Part shown: one piece after another, positions 8,993-17,630 of the stretch
How the letters are laid out: every line of letters begins with the position of its first letter
Position numbering within the stretch: the stretch's first letter is position 1
Assembly: GCA_021296255.1 (NCBI GenBank)
Contig: JAGWAU010000036.1
Span: 1 to 50,457, forward strand
Direction: 5' to 3'
DNA: 50,457 bases
Origin: Alphaproteobacteria bacterium
GTDB taxonomy: Bacteria > Pseudomonadota > Alphaproteobacteria > UBA2966
Translations under genes and position numbers: made by a program
The notes under the pieces: model-generated
The model's input: the letters and a program-made list of their open reading frames with translations, nothing else
Told to the model about the DNA's origin: nothing
Databases searched by the model: none

Positions 8993-9982
8993 TCACCGGT
9001 TGCGAGGCAAGATGCGGCGGATGGCGTTCCGCCGACCTTGCATGGTCTCACGATAGAACACGTAGAGGCCGCTGCCGACGATCAGCAACATGCCCGACAT
9101 GGCGGCGAGATCGGGCCAGTCTCCCCACAGCACGGCACCCCAGAACAGCGCCAGGGGAAGCGCCGTGTACTCGAACGGCGCGACGGCGGCGGGCTGTGCC
9201 ACCCGATAGGCCTGGGACAGCAGGTAGGCCCCGATGGAGATCAGGACTCCACATCCGAGAAGGAGCGCGATCTCCCAGCCGACCGGCCAGAACCAGGCCC
9301 GCAGCAGAAAATCGAGGCTCGGGTGATCCGATCCGGCAAAGCGGCCGTCACCGATCACCAGTCCCACGGCGGCACTGACGATCACGAACGCGAGGTGCAC
9401 GTACAACGCCATCGACGACGCCCGATCGGTGGCTCCGAGCCTTCGGGTCACGATCTGAAGCAATGCGTAGGCGAGGGCCGCGCCCGCGGGAAACAGTGCC
9501 ACGAGATCGACGGTCCCTTGACCCGGGCGAAGCATGACGATCATTCCCGCCATACCCGCGAGGACGGCGGCCCATCGCCGCAACCCGACCCGTTCCCCGA
9601 GGAGGGGGACGGACAGTGCCGTGATGAACAGCGGAGCCAGAAAAAAAATGGCGGTCGCCTCCGCCAGCGGCATGCTCGCCACCCCCATGAAGAAGCATAT
9701 GTTCGCCGTGATGAGGAGAACGGACCGGGCCAGATGCAGCGCCGGCCGCCGTGTCTTCAGCAGGACGAAGCCGCCTTCGGCGTACACGATCACCAGCGTG
9801 ATCCCGACGGCCACGACCGACCGGACGAGCGTGATCTCGTGAAGCGGGAACGTGACGCTGAGCCATTTGATCAGGGCATCCTGAAGGGTCAGCGCAAGGA
9901 TGCCGCCGAATATGCAAACGATTCCGAGCCGCACCCGATGCACGCGGGGCAGCGGCGCGGAGCGTGGGGCGTCATGCGACAT
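8993..9982 (-). CDS. DMT-superfamily transporter with two EamA domains
   Basis: This 329-aa membrane protein has about ten predicted hydrophobic helices in two EamA repeats. The first repeat covers roughly residues 15-145 and the second 160-295; the C terminus is basic. Members export amino acids, nucleosides or other metabolites, or import small solutes; none can be chosen here. I take the ATG at 9982 rather than a longer upstream reading, because the extra N-terminal residues are polar and unlike the family. The 237-nt spacer upstream separates it from the frameshifted amidohydrolase, which reads in the same direction. Confidence 0.88.
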   Translation of the reverse strand: MSHDAPRSAPLPRVHRVRLGIVCIFGGILALTLQDALIKWLSVTFPLHEITLVRSVVAVGITLVIVYAEGGFVLLKTRRPALHLARSVLLITANICFFMGVASMPLAEATAIFFLAPLFITALSVPLLGERVGLRRWAAVLAGMAGMIVMLRPGQGTVDLVALFPAGAALAYALLQIVTRRLGATDRASSMALYVHLAFVIVSAAVGLVIGDGRFAGSDHPSLDFLLRAWFWPVGWEIALLLGCGVLISIGAYLLSQAYRVAQPAAVAPFEYTALPLALFWGAVLWGDWPDLAAMSGMLLIVGSGLYVFYRETMQGRRNAIRRILPRNR

Positions 9983-10219
9983 GTGACTTCGACGGCCTGC
10001 CTGAAGTTCGGCGGGGACTCGGTCCAGCGACGCCCGCTTCGAACCCAAACGTGCGCGGCGGTGGTGCGTCGTCTACACGATCCGACGGACCATGGCTACG
10101 ACGAGCTTAACGGGTCTCTGCGCTCGCGGGGGAAACGAGCAGACCAAAGAGTCTGCCGAAACCCTATGCGTGAAGGCGATCGACGACTCCGTTCGATGGA
10201 GACCGTTCCGGTTGCGCGC

Positions 10220-11471
10220 TCAAGATAGCCGATTCACGGCGACCTCGCCCTCCTTGACCACCAGCTTGACGCGCTCCTTCTCCTGAAGACGCGAGATGTC
10301 TTCGAGCGGGTTGCCGTCGACGGCGATGACGTCGGCGATCTTACCGGTTTCGATGGTCCCCAACCCGTCGAGCATGCCGAGCGCGTCCGCCGCATTCCGT
10401 GTCGTCGTCTGGATCGCCTCCATCTCCGTGAGACCCAGCGAAACGTAAATCGCCAGCTCCCTCGCATTGGAGCCGAACGTCGGATGCCAGCAGGTATCGG
10501 TGCCCATGGCGAACTTGACGCCGGCTTCGCGATAGCGTTCGAAAGAGGAAAAACAATTGTCGGCGATCTCCTGGGCCTGAACGAGGACGAACTCCTCGAC
10601 ACCACGGCGGCGGCGTTCCTCGATGACCGATTCCTCTCTGAGCGCGAGGGTCGGAACGTTGTAGAGCCCCGAGTCGGCCAGACGTGAAACGGCTTCGTCG
10701 TCCACGTAGGTGCAGTGCTCGACCGTGTCCACGCCCGCGTCGAGGGCCATCTTGACCGAGAGCGGCGTGTGGCAGTGAGCGGCCACGGGCTTCTGGAAAG
10801 CGTGGGCTTCGTCGACGACGGCCTCGAGTTCCTCTCGGGTCGTCATGGCGATCGAAGGAGCATTGTCCGCCGGACACGCACGTCTTGAGGAAATCAGCGC
10901 CGTCGCGAAGGTTGCGGCGGGACGCACGGCGGATGTCCCAGGGCCCGTCGCCGTACCGCTCCGGATCTCGGGGGATGACCCGCGGCTGCATCCGGTCATG
11001 GTGGCTTCCGGTCGTCAGCACGAAACCGCCGGCAATGAGCCGGGGACCGGGAAGCTTTCCCGCCGCGATGGAATCGCGCAACGCGCCCATTTCCTGAACG
11101 AAGTTCCGGCCGTGCGGTGTCACCCAATCCATATCGCGCAGCGTCGTAAAACCCGATTCGAGCAAGACCCGGGCGTTCTTGGCAGCATCGAGCAGCATCT
11201 CGGCCGGCGTGCGGATGACGTTGGCGAGTTCGATCTGGGCGTAGTCGCCGTCGTTCGCCGACGAGAGGTGGACGTGCAGGTCCATCATGCCCGGCATCAG
11301 GATGCAATCACCGCAATCGATCACGCGAGCCCCGCCGGCGCGGCCATTGCCGCCCTTGCGACCGACCCCGGTTATGCGTCCCTCCTCGATCAGGATCTCG
11401 GGATCGGAGACCGGTTCGCCTCCATTCCCGTCGATCAACAAGCCGCCCTTCAAAATCAGCGTTTCCGGCAT
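10220..11471 (-). pseudogene. Amidohydrolase (imidazolonepropionase-like), frameshifted
   Basis: Two overlapping reading frames together encode one metal-dependent amidohydrolase of about 416 aa. The first frame starts at the ATG at 11471 (ribosome binding site GGAGGGAAGG) and carries the HxH metal motif DLHVH and the carbamylated-Lys region FLKTCVSGG. It fails near 10870. The second frame continues with SIAMTTREELEAVVDEAH, the metal His residues AAHCHT and VEHCTY, and the catalytic Asp in MGTDTC, ending at 10220. All catalytic positions are intact once a one-base shift is restored, so the lesion is recent or is a sequencing error. It is divergent from the class II aldolase gene. The family acts on cyclic amides and dipeptide-like or lactone substrates. 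Confidence 0.85.
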
Positions 11472-11675
11472 CGTCCTTCCCTCCACGTCGTGGCCGTCAT
11501 GGCACCATGATAAGCGGGCGAGTAGACGGAACAAGATCGCTGCCTGCTGCATCCGCATTGCCGACGCTCACCCATGTATACTATTCGCTCCGGGCGGCGG
11601 GCGCGGTTCGCGGCGCCGCGCCGGAAGGTGCACGACGCGAGCGCCGGCTTGGCGCTCACAGCCGGAGATGACCCG

Positions 11676-12458
11676 ATGAGTGACGCGGCGGTTTCACGGA
11701 AACAGGACGTCATGGACAAGGCGGCGGGGCAGTACGCCGCGCAAAGCCGAGATCCGGGATGGACGCTGACTCAGAAGCTCGCGCTCGCGTGCCGCATATT
11801 GGCGCGGGAAGGGCATGGCGCGGGTCTGGCGGGACAGATGACCGCCCGGGGCGGCCCGCCGGGCACGATGTGGACGCATCCCTACGGACTCGGGTTCGAT
11901 GAACTCAAGGCCGGCGACTACATGCTGGTCGACGACGACCTGAACGTCGTCGAAGGCGACGGCACCCCCAATCCGGCGAACCGTTTCCATCTCCACGTTT
12001 ACAAGGTGCGACCCGACGTGCAGGCCATCGTTCACACGCATCCCCCCTGCATCTCGGCCCTTTCGATGGTCGGCGAGGAACTGGCCGTGTCGCACATGGA
12101 TACCTCGATCCTCTACGAGGATTGCGCGTTCCTGCCCGATTGGCCCGGCGTGCCATTCGGAGACGACGAGGGGGAATTGATCGCCGGTGCCCTCGGGGAC
12201 AAACGGGCGGTGCTGCTCGCCCATCATGGGCAACTGTGTGCCGGCCGTTCCGTCGAGGAAGCCACGGTGCTGGGTGTCACGATCGAGTACGCGGCCAAAA
12301 TCCAGTTGCTGGCGCGTGGCGCGGGCGGGATCAAGCCGATCGTTCCCGAATTGGGACGCGAAGCCCATGACTGGAGATTGCGGCCGGAACAGATCGCTCT
12401 CAACTTCCAGTACCATGCGCGCCAGGCGCTGAGGGACGGCGAAGACTGCTTGAATTAA
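11676..12458 (+). CDS. Class II aldolase/adducin family protein
   Basis: This 260-aa protein contains the class II aldolase fold with zinc-binding histidines in VHTHPPC (the HTH pair) and a further His in LLAHHGQLC. The frame is open upstream, but the ATG at 11676 is preceded by GGAG with normal spacing, and homologous sequence begins soon after. Family members cleave sugar phosphates by retro-aldol chemistry or decarboxylate related acids; this branch often sits in catabolic clusters acting on non-phosphorylated 3-keto acids. It converges on the CitE-like gene with only 12 nt between stop codons. Confidence 0.88.
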   Translation: MSDAAVSRKQDVMDKAAGQYAAQSRDPGWTLTQKLALACRILAREGHGAGLAGQMTARGGPPGTMWTHPYGLGFDELKAGDYMLVDDDLNVVEGDGTPNPANRFHLHVYKVRPDVQAIVHTHPPCISALSMVGEELAVSHMDTSILYEDCAFLPDWPGVPFGDDEGELIAGALGDKRAVLLAHHGQLCAGRSVEEATVLGVTIEYAAKIQLLARGAGGIKPIVPELGREAHDWRLRPEQIALNFQYHARQALRDGEDCLN

Positions 12459-12470
12459 ATCATCAACGGT

Positions 12471-13382
12471 TCAGCCGTCCGCCGATCCCTCCTTGCGGCG
12501 GTCCTTCTCCGCGATTGCGGCGGCACGCGCCAGCAGGCGTCGGGCTCGCTCAACGACCGGCACATCGACCATCTTGCCGTCGACGGTGACGGCGCCGAGG
12601 CCTTGCCGCTCGGCCTCTTCGTATGCCGTCATGATCTTCTCGGCGTCGGCGACCTCGTCGACCGTCGGTGTCAATTCCGCGTTGAGAACGGGAACGCCGG
12701 ACGGATGCACGCAGGCCGCGCCATCGAAACCGAATCGCCTGGCGCGGCGCACCGTTTCCGCGAAGGCATCCGTGTCAGCGTAGTCCGCCACCGTACCGAT
12801 GAACCCGAGCGGCATGATACCGGCGGCGCGGGCCGCGAACTGAATGGTCTGCTTGGGGACGTACAGGGTGTCGGCACCGGGTGCCATACCAGCTTCCAAC
12901 GCGAAGTCCTCCGAGCCCAATCCCATGGCGACGACGCGGGGGTCCGACCGGGCGATCTCCTCGGCACGGAAATAGGCGGCGAGACTTTCCACGACGGCGA
13001 CGAGTTTCGTCGATCCGGCGTCGCGTTGCTGCTCGTGCTCTACTTCGGAGACCACCTCGGCCAGCATCCGGACGTGCTCCGGCGACTCGACTTTCGAAAG
13101 CCACAACGCGTCGGCCCCCGCGCGAACGGCCCCTTCGATATCGGCCAGCGCCATGCGCAGCGGCCGATTGATGCGTACGAGGACGTCAGCCCCTCCCCGG
13201 CCCGACGTTGCCACGGACCGCCGAAGCGCCCCCCGTGCGGCCGCCTTCTCCGCCAACGGCACGCTGTCCTCCAGATCGAGGATAATCGCGTCGGCGCCGC
13301 GCGAGTGCGCCCCGTCGACGAAACGCCGATTGTTGGCTGGCACGTACAGCAGGGACCGCCAGACGGGTGCCTCGTCGACCAT
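12471..13382 (-). CDS. CitE-like lyase, HpcH/HpaI aldolase family
   Basis: This 303-aa TIM-barrel protein resembles the beta subunit of citrate lyase and malyl-CoA/citramalyl-CoA lyases. Visible motifs are SLLYVPANN at the N terminus, the metal-binding ILDLEDSV (Glu/Asp), a KVESPEH segment and the conserved VVESLAAYF and GLGSEDFALE blocks. The stop of the upstream CoA-transferase gene and this start overlap as TGATG at 13380-13384, so translation is coupled and the two proteins probably act in sequence: CoA activation of a dicarboxylic acid, then carbon-carbon cleavage of the hydroxyacyl-CoA. An alternative ATG lies 9 nt further upstream. Confidence 0.9.
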   Translation of the reverse strand: MVDEAPVWRSLLYVPANNRRFVDGAHSRGADAIILDLEDSVPLAEKAAARGALRRSVATSGRGGADVLVRINRPLRMALADIEGAVRAGADALWLSKVESPEHVRMLAEVVSEVEHEQQRDAGSTKLVAVVESLAAYFRAEEIARSDPRVVAMGLGSEDFALEAGMAPGADTLYVPKQTIQFAARAAGIMPLGFIGTVADYADTDAFAETVRRARRFGFDGAACVHPSGVPVLNAELTPTVDEVADAEKIMTAYEEAERQGLGAVTVDGKMVDVPVVERARRLLARAAAIAEKDRRKEGSADG

Positions 13383-14644
13383 CACAGACATCCGTCTTCC
13401 GCCAGCGCTTCAATTTCTTCGGACGTGTAGCCAAGGGATTCCAGGATTTCCGCGTTGTGTTCGCCGAGATCAGGCGCCGGTCGGGTGAATCCTCCCGGAG
13501 TCTTCGAAAGCCGGGCGACGATGTTGTGCACGGGCAGCGACCCCAGATCGTCGTCCGGCGTCTCGATCAGGATCTCCCGCTCGATGAAGTGTGCGTCCCG
13601 CATGATGTCACCGATGTCGTTGACCGGCGCAACGGTCGCGCCCGCCTCGCGAAAGACGGCCAAACATTCGTTCCGGTCCCGCGCAGCGATCCATCCGCCG
13701 ATCACCTCGTCGATCTCGTCCCGGTGATTGAGACGCGCCTCGTTTGTGGCGAAGCGCGGATCGTCGATCATGTCGGCCCTGCCGATCGCGGCGAATATAC
13801 GGGCGGCCAGCGGTTGCGTGGAGCCCGACATCGCAAGCCACTTACCATCCCTGGTCCGATAGACGTTTCTTGGCGCCGCCGTGTTCGACCGGCTGCCAAC
13901 CCGCTCACGTACCTTGCCGGTGACCCGGTGCCACGCCGCTTCAGGCCCCAAGATCGAGAAGATGGGCTCCAGCAACGAAAGGTCGATAATCTGACCCCGG
14001 CAGACGCCATGCTCACGGGATCGAACGGCGATCAGTGTCGCCATCGCGCCATACAACCCCGTCACCATGTCCGCCATGTGGATGGGGGGCAACACCGGTT
14101 CACGATCGGCAAACCCATTCCGGTAGGCGAATCCCGACATCGCTTCCACAAGCGTGCCGAAACCGGGTCGCTCACGATAAGGGCCGGTCTGACCGAAGCC
14201 GGACACCCGCACCACGATAAGGTCGGAATTCCTCTCCATCAGGACGTCCGGACCCAAGCCCATCTCTTCGAGAGTGCCGGGACGGTAGTTCTCAAGAAAG
14301 ACATCCGCGGTCGCCAACAGCTCGAGCAAGACCTCCCTAGCTGCATCGGTTCGGAGATCGAGCGTCAGGCTCTTCTTGTTGCGGCCGTATACCTTCCACG
14401 ACAACGAATGTCCTTCGACCAGCCAGGCCCTGAGGGGATCTCCGGTCCCGGGTGATTCGACCTTGATCACGTCCGCCCCATAGTCCGCGAGTTGCAGGCT
14501 GATCATGTTGCCGGCGAGCACGCGCGAGAGATCGATCACCCGCAGTCCTTTCAACGGGCCACTGAATTCCGAGTCGAACGCGACATGCCGGATCGCCTGC
14601 GGCGATGCCTGGTCCGCTTCCGGACGCTTCTCAACGGCGGTCAT
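13382..14644 (-). CDS. CaiB/BaiF-type (family III) CoA transferase
   Basis: This 420-aa family III CoA transferase moves CoA between carboxylic acids through an aspartyl-CoA intermediate. It shows the N-terminal GLRVIDLSRVLAG segment, the CoA-binding KVESPGTGDP and GRNKKSLTLDL blocks, FLENYRPG, and the catalytic Asp at about 192 in HMADMVTG. Start chosen is the ATG at 14644 after a GGGGG run; the open frame upstream is Cys/Met-rich and not family-like. With the coupled lyase downstream it resembles pairs used for mesaconate, citramalate, malate or itaconate CoA pathways, which is an inference from arrangement only. Confidence 0.92.
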   Translation of the reverse strand: MTAVEKRPEADQASPQAIRHVAFDSEFSGPLKGLRVIDLSRVLAGNMISLQLADYGADVIKVESPGTGDPLRAWLVEGHSLSWKVYGRNKKSLTLDLRTDAAREVLLELLATADVFLENYRPGTLEEMGLGPDVLMERNSDLIVVRVSGFGQTGPYRERPGFGTLVEAMSGFAYRNGFADREPVLPPIHMADMVTGLYGAMATLIAVRSREHGVCRGQIIDLSLLEPIFSILGPEAAWHRVTGKVRERVGSRSNTAAPRNVYRTRDGKWLAMSGSTQPLAARIFAAIGRADMIDDPRFATNEARLNHRDEIDEVIGGWIAARDRNECLAVFREAGATVAPVNDIGDIMRDAHFIEREILIETPDDDLGSLPVHNIVARLSKTPGGFTRPAPDLGEHNAEILESLGYTSEEIEALAEDGCL

Positions 14645-14745
14645 CACGGTGCCCCCAAATCCCAAATTGCATTGGGACAGCGTAGATGGGGCGCTTTGCA
14701 TGCAGCAAGTGAACTCGAATCGGTCGGAGGCCTGTTCCGCGACCC

Positions 14746-16155
14746 TCAAGCGCCGTCGACCTCGGGCAGCGTGACCGTCGCCCTCAATCCGCCTTCCTCG
14801 CGGTTCTCCAGTCGAATGTCGCCGCCGTGACCGCGGACGATGGTCCGTGCGATGGCAAGGCCCAACCCCGTACCTCCGGTGTCGCGGCCCCGCGACTCGT
14901 CAAGCCGAACAAAAGGCTCGAACACCCGCTCCAGATCGGCTTCCGGGACACCGGGCCCTTCGTCCTCGATGACGATGCGTAGCTGCGCACCATCTCGGGT
15001 GATCCGCACTCTCGCGCGGACTCCATAGGTGCCCGCGTTCTCCAGCAGGTTGCGAAAGGCGCGGCGCAAGGCCACGGGCCGGCAGGCAATCGTAACCCGG
15101 CCGGATTCCAGCACCGCTATTTCATGCCCGAGATCCGCAAGGTCGGCGGCCATGCTGTCGATCAACGCATAGAGGTCAACCGTCCGCGTCCCTTCCTGCC
15201 GCATGTCCTCTCGGATGAATGCGAGGGTGTCCTCCGTCATCCGTTGCATCTCGTCCAATGCGGCGATGATCTTCGTCCGCGTTTCCTCGTCCTCGACGAA
15301 TTCGGCGTGAAGGCGGAGGCTCGTGATCGGAGTCCGAAGGTCGTGCGATATCGCCGCAAGCATGGCCGTACGATCGCGCACGAAGCGATCGAGCCGTGCG
15401 CGCATGAGGTTGAAGGCGCGGACGGTACTTCGGGTTTCCAGGGGGCCGGCTTCGGGCAGATCGTCCACCTCTTCACCCCGGCCAAGCCGATCGGCAGCCG
15501 TCGCGAGGCTTCGCATGGGCTTCGAGATACGCCGCCCCATCAGAACGGCCACGATGGCGACGCCGAGAGCCGAAAGCAGAAACGAAAGCACGAACGTCCG
15601 GCCCCACGGCGGTGCACCCGGCGGCGGTCCCACGGCGACGTTCAGCCAGCGCCCATCCGGCATGGCCGCAGACGCCATGAACCAGTGGTGCCGCCAGCGC
15701 CTTGGACCGTGATAATGATCGCGGGTCTCATCGCGGTCGTGGTCGGCGGACCGCCAACGCCCCTCCGAGCCGTCGTCTCGCCGGTATCGCTTCCACAGCG
15801 GCGCCACCCTGACCCGCTCCCGCCCGACACCGAGCGCGACGGAGAGATCGTACGCGATGGCCGTTACCCGCTTGCCGGTTCCGATTTCGCCGACCAAGGG
15901 CTCCCGGGTCAACGAGAACTGCACGAAATCGGTGCTTGCCGCAGCGACGACGGCTCCATGAAGCGCGCGCGGCGTGTCCTGAAGCAGTTGCGCCACGGTC
16001 CCCACGCGCAATATCACGTTGTCCCGGTGCGCATGGCGTACCGCCGCGATGCGTTCGCCGGCGAAGAGAAATACGGCAACGCCTTGCGCGATGACGAGGG
16101 CAAACAGCAACAGCAGCGTGAGCCGGCCCGCGAGGCTTTTGGGCACCAGCCTCAT
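14746..16155 (-). CDS. Sensor histidine kinase with HAMP domain
   Basis: This 469-aa membrane kinase has a first transmembrane helix at about residues 11-32, a periplasmic sensor of about 155 residues, and a second helix at about 187-207. A HAMP domain (208-260), a HisKA domain with phospho-acceptor His271 in AISHDLRTP, and a HATPase_c domain with NLLEN, DEGPGVPE and GTGLGLAIA boxes follow. The sensor contains an acidic and His-rich stretch (about 127-158) that could bind cations. Its start overlaps the stop of the response regulator by ATGA, so the pair is translationally coupled. The divergent EF-hand gene is a likely target. Confidence 0.94.
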   Translation of the reverse strand: MRLVPKSLAGRLTLLLLFALVIAQGVAVFLFAGERIAAVRHAHRDNVILRVGTVAQLLQDTPRALHGAVVAAASTDFVQFSLTREPLVGEIGTGKRVTAIAYDLSVALGVGRERVRVAPLWKRYRRDDGSEGRWRSADHDRDETRDHYHGPRRWRHHWFMASAAMPDGRWLNVAVGPPPGAPPWGRTFVLSFLLSALGVAIVAVLMGRRISKPMRSLATAADRLGRGEEVDDLPEAGPLETRSTVRAFNLMRARLDRFVRDRTAMLAAISHDLRTPITSLRLHAEFVEDEETRTKIIAALDEMQRMTEDTLAFIREDMRQEGTRTVDLYALIDSMAADLADLGHEIAVLESGRVTIACRPVALRRAFRNLLENAGTYGVRARVRITRDGAQLRIVIEDEGPGVPEADLERVFEPFVRLDESRGRDTGGTGLGLAIARTIVRGHGGDIRLENREEGGLRATVTLPEVDGA

Positions 16156-16871
16156 TCACGTTCCACTTTGCCCGTGAACCGATAACCGCCACCCCAGACG
16201 GTGGTGATGAGCTTCGGACTCCTCGGGTCTCGCTCTATTTTTCGGCGCAACCGGCTTACCTGGTTATCGACGGCACGGTCGAACGGCGCGGCGCGGCGGC
16301 CTCGTGTCAGATCGAGAAGCTGATCCCGGGAGAGCACCATCCCGGGACGCTCCAGCAACACCACGAGCAGCCGGAATTCCCCTGTCGAGAGGGGCGTGAC
16401 GACACCGGCCTCGTCCACCAGTTCGCGCCTGCTCGTGTCCAGCGACCAGCGATCGAAGCGGTACATCCCCGCCGAACGGGGTTCGCGGTCGGGTGGCAGG
16501 CTTTGCGTGCGCCGTATCACCGCTTTGATGCGGGCCAGCAGTTCCCGGGGATTGAACGGCTTGGTGACATAATCGTCAGCCCCTACCTCCAGACCCACGA
16601 TCCTGTCCGTGTCCTCCGCCATGGCGGTCAACAGGATGACCGGAATCCGAGTCGTTTCCCGCAAATGCCGGCAGAGCAGAAGACCGTCCTCACCCGGCAT
16701 CATGATGTCGAGGACGACGAGGTCGACGGCCGCTTTCCGAAGCGCCCGTCGTGCGGCGGCGCTGCTGTCGACAGCGGTAACGCGCACATCGTGCTTTTCC
16801 AGATACCGCGCCAGCGGCTCGCGAATATCCCGGTGGTCATCGACCACGAGAACGTGCGGAGATGCTTCCAT
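16152..16871 (-). CDS. OmpR-family response regulator
   Basis: This 239-aa transcription factor has an N-terminal receiver domain with acidic pocket VVDDH, phospho-acceptor Asp55 in LVVLDIMMPGEDG and a conserved Lys in YVTKPF. A C-terminal winged-helix DNA-binding domain (about 140-236, ending VWGGGYRF) follows. It should be phosphorylated by the coupled kinase and bind promoter DNA. I use the ATG at 16871; a TTG at 16877 is in frame. The gene lies divergent to the EF-hand gene across a 170-nt spacer, so autoregulation and control of that gene are plausible. Confidence 0.94.
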   Translation of the reverse strand: MEASPHVLVVDDHRDIREPLARYLEKHDVRVTAVDSSAAARRALRKAAVDLVVLDIMMPGEDGLLLCRHLRETTRIPVILLTAMAEDTDRIVGLEVGADDYVTKPFNPRELLARIKAVIRRTQSLPPDREPRSAGMYRFDRWSLDTSRRELVDEAGVVTPLSTGEFRLLVVLLERPGMVLSRDQLLDLTRGRRAAPFDRAVDNQVSRLRRKIERDPRSPKLITTVWGGGYRFTGKVERE

Positions 16872-17041
16872 ACGCAACAGCTAATGCGGCATTTCGCGGG
16901 ACGCAGGGAAAAAAGTGTAACAAAGATTGTCATGTCGTCCCTCGGTCAACGCTCGCGACGCACCGGCCGTGCCGGCGTCAAGGTTTTGCGACATCCGTCT
17001 CCTATATGCCGTCCATCAACATCCGATGCAGGAGTGGATCG
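16872..17041. promoter_or_regulatory. Divergent promoter region, response regulator / EF-hand gene
   Basis: This 170-nt spacer must hold promoters for both the two-component operon and the EF-hand gene. It contains a local AT-rich patch near 16911-16935 (AAAAAAGTGTAACAAAG) that stands out from the GC-rich surroundings and would suit promoter or regulator binding. Exact -35/-10 hexamers cannot be assigned confidently. Confidence 0.45.
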
Positions 17042-17560
17042 ATGAGAACAAGGACGAAGACATTGATCGGAATCGGCGTCGCCGCGGTGATCGGCGGGAT
17101 CGCGCTCGCAGGGGTGAGCTACGCCGATCGCGGCTTCGGTGCGCATTACGGCTTCCGCGGTCATCATGGGCATGGCATGGGTTTCCTGGCCAAGGGGCAA
17201 TTCGGGCTGATGGCCATGGAGATGTTCGACGCCATCGATGCGGATGGCGACGGGAAGCTCACACAGGCCGAGATCGACGAGGTGCGGAACAGCCGCCACG
17301 CCGCGCACGACGCGGATGGCGACGGCACTCTCGGCCTCGACGAGTTTGCGGGCCTCTGGCACGAAACCATGCGGCCGGTCACCGTGCGCGCTTTTCAGAT
17401 GCTGGACACCGATGGCGACGCGGTCATCACGCGTTCCGAGTACGACCGACCGCTCGTCAATATCGTCGAACGGCTGGACCGCGACGGAGACGGCGGTCTC
17501 TCCCTGAGCGACCGGTGGCGCCACCGTCATGGCGGCGGCAAGCGCGACAACCGCGACTAG
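17042..17560 (+). CDS. Secreted EF-hand calcium-binding protein
   Basis: This 172-aa protein has an N-terminal signal peptide (about residues 1-28, ending YADRG) and a His/Gly-rich segment (35-46). Four EF-hand loops follow at about 66-77 (DADGDGKLTQAE), 90-101 (DADGDGTLGLDE), 122-133 (DTDGDAVITRSE) and 146-157 (DRDGDGGLSLSD). The last loop ends in Asp rather than Glu, so it may bind more weakly. It is expected to bind calcium in the periplasm. The upstream divergent kinase/regulator pair suggests cation- or envelope-responsive control. The start is the ATG at 17042, which gives a clean signal peptide; the frame is open further upstream. Confidence 0.9.
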   Translation: MRTRTKTLIGIGVAAVIGGIALAGVSYADRGFGAHYGFRGHHGHGMGFLAKGQFGLMAMEMFDAIDADGDGKLTQAEIDEVRNSRHAAHDADGDGTLGLDEFAGLWHETMRPVTVRAFQMLDTDGDAVITRSEYDRPLVNIVERLDRDGDGGLSLSDRWRHRHGGGKRDNRD

Positions 17561-17572
17561 GCTCGGCGCGCT

Positions 17573-17619
17573 GGCATCTCGGCCGGAGTCGGTTCCTCGC
17601 GGGACTCCGCCGAGATGCC
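17573..17619. terminator. Long hairpin between convergent genes
   Basis: The arms at 17573-17590 and 17603-17619 pair over 17 bp (GGCATCTCGGC...GGAGTC against GACTCCGCCGAGATGCC) with one bulged base and a 12-nt loop. It lies between the stop codons of the EF-hand gene and the TudS-DUF1722 gene, so it could terminate transcripts arriving from both sides. There is no T tract. Confidence 0.6.
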
Positions 17620-17630
17620 GCGGAGATTTC

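Noticed and set aside
13382-14644. Possible loss of the catalytic Asp in the CaiB-type transferase (PGFG where other relatives show PxFD)
   Set aside because: In formyl-CoA transferase the catalytic Asp lies in a different motif; here the equivalent is Asp192 in HMADMVTG, so the enzyme looks intact.
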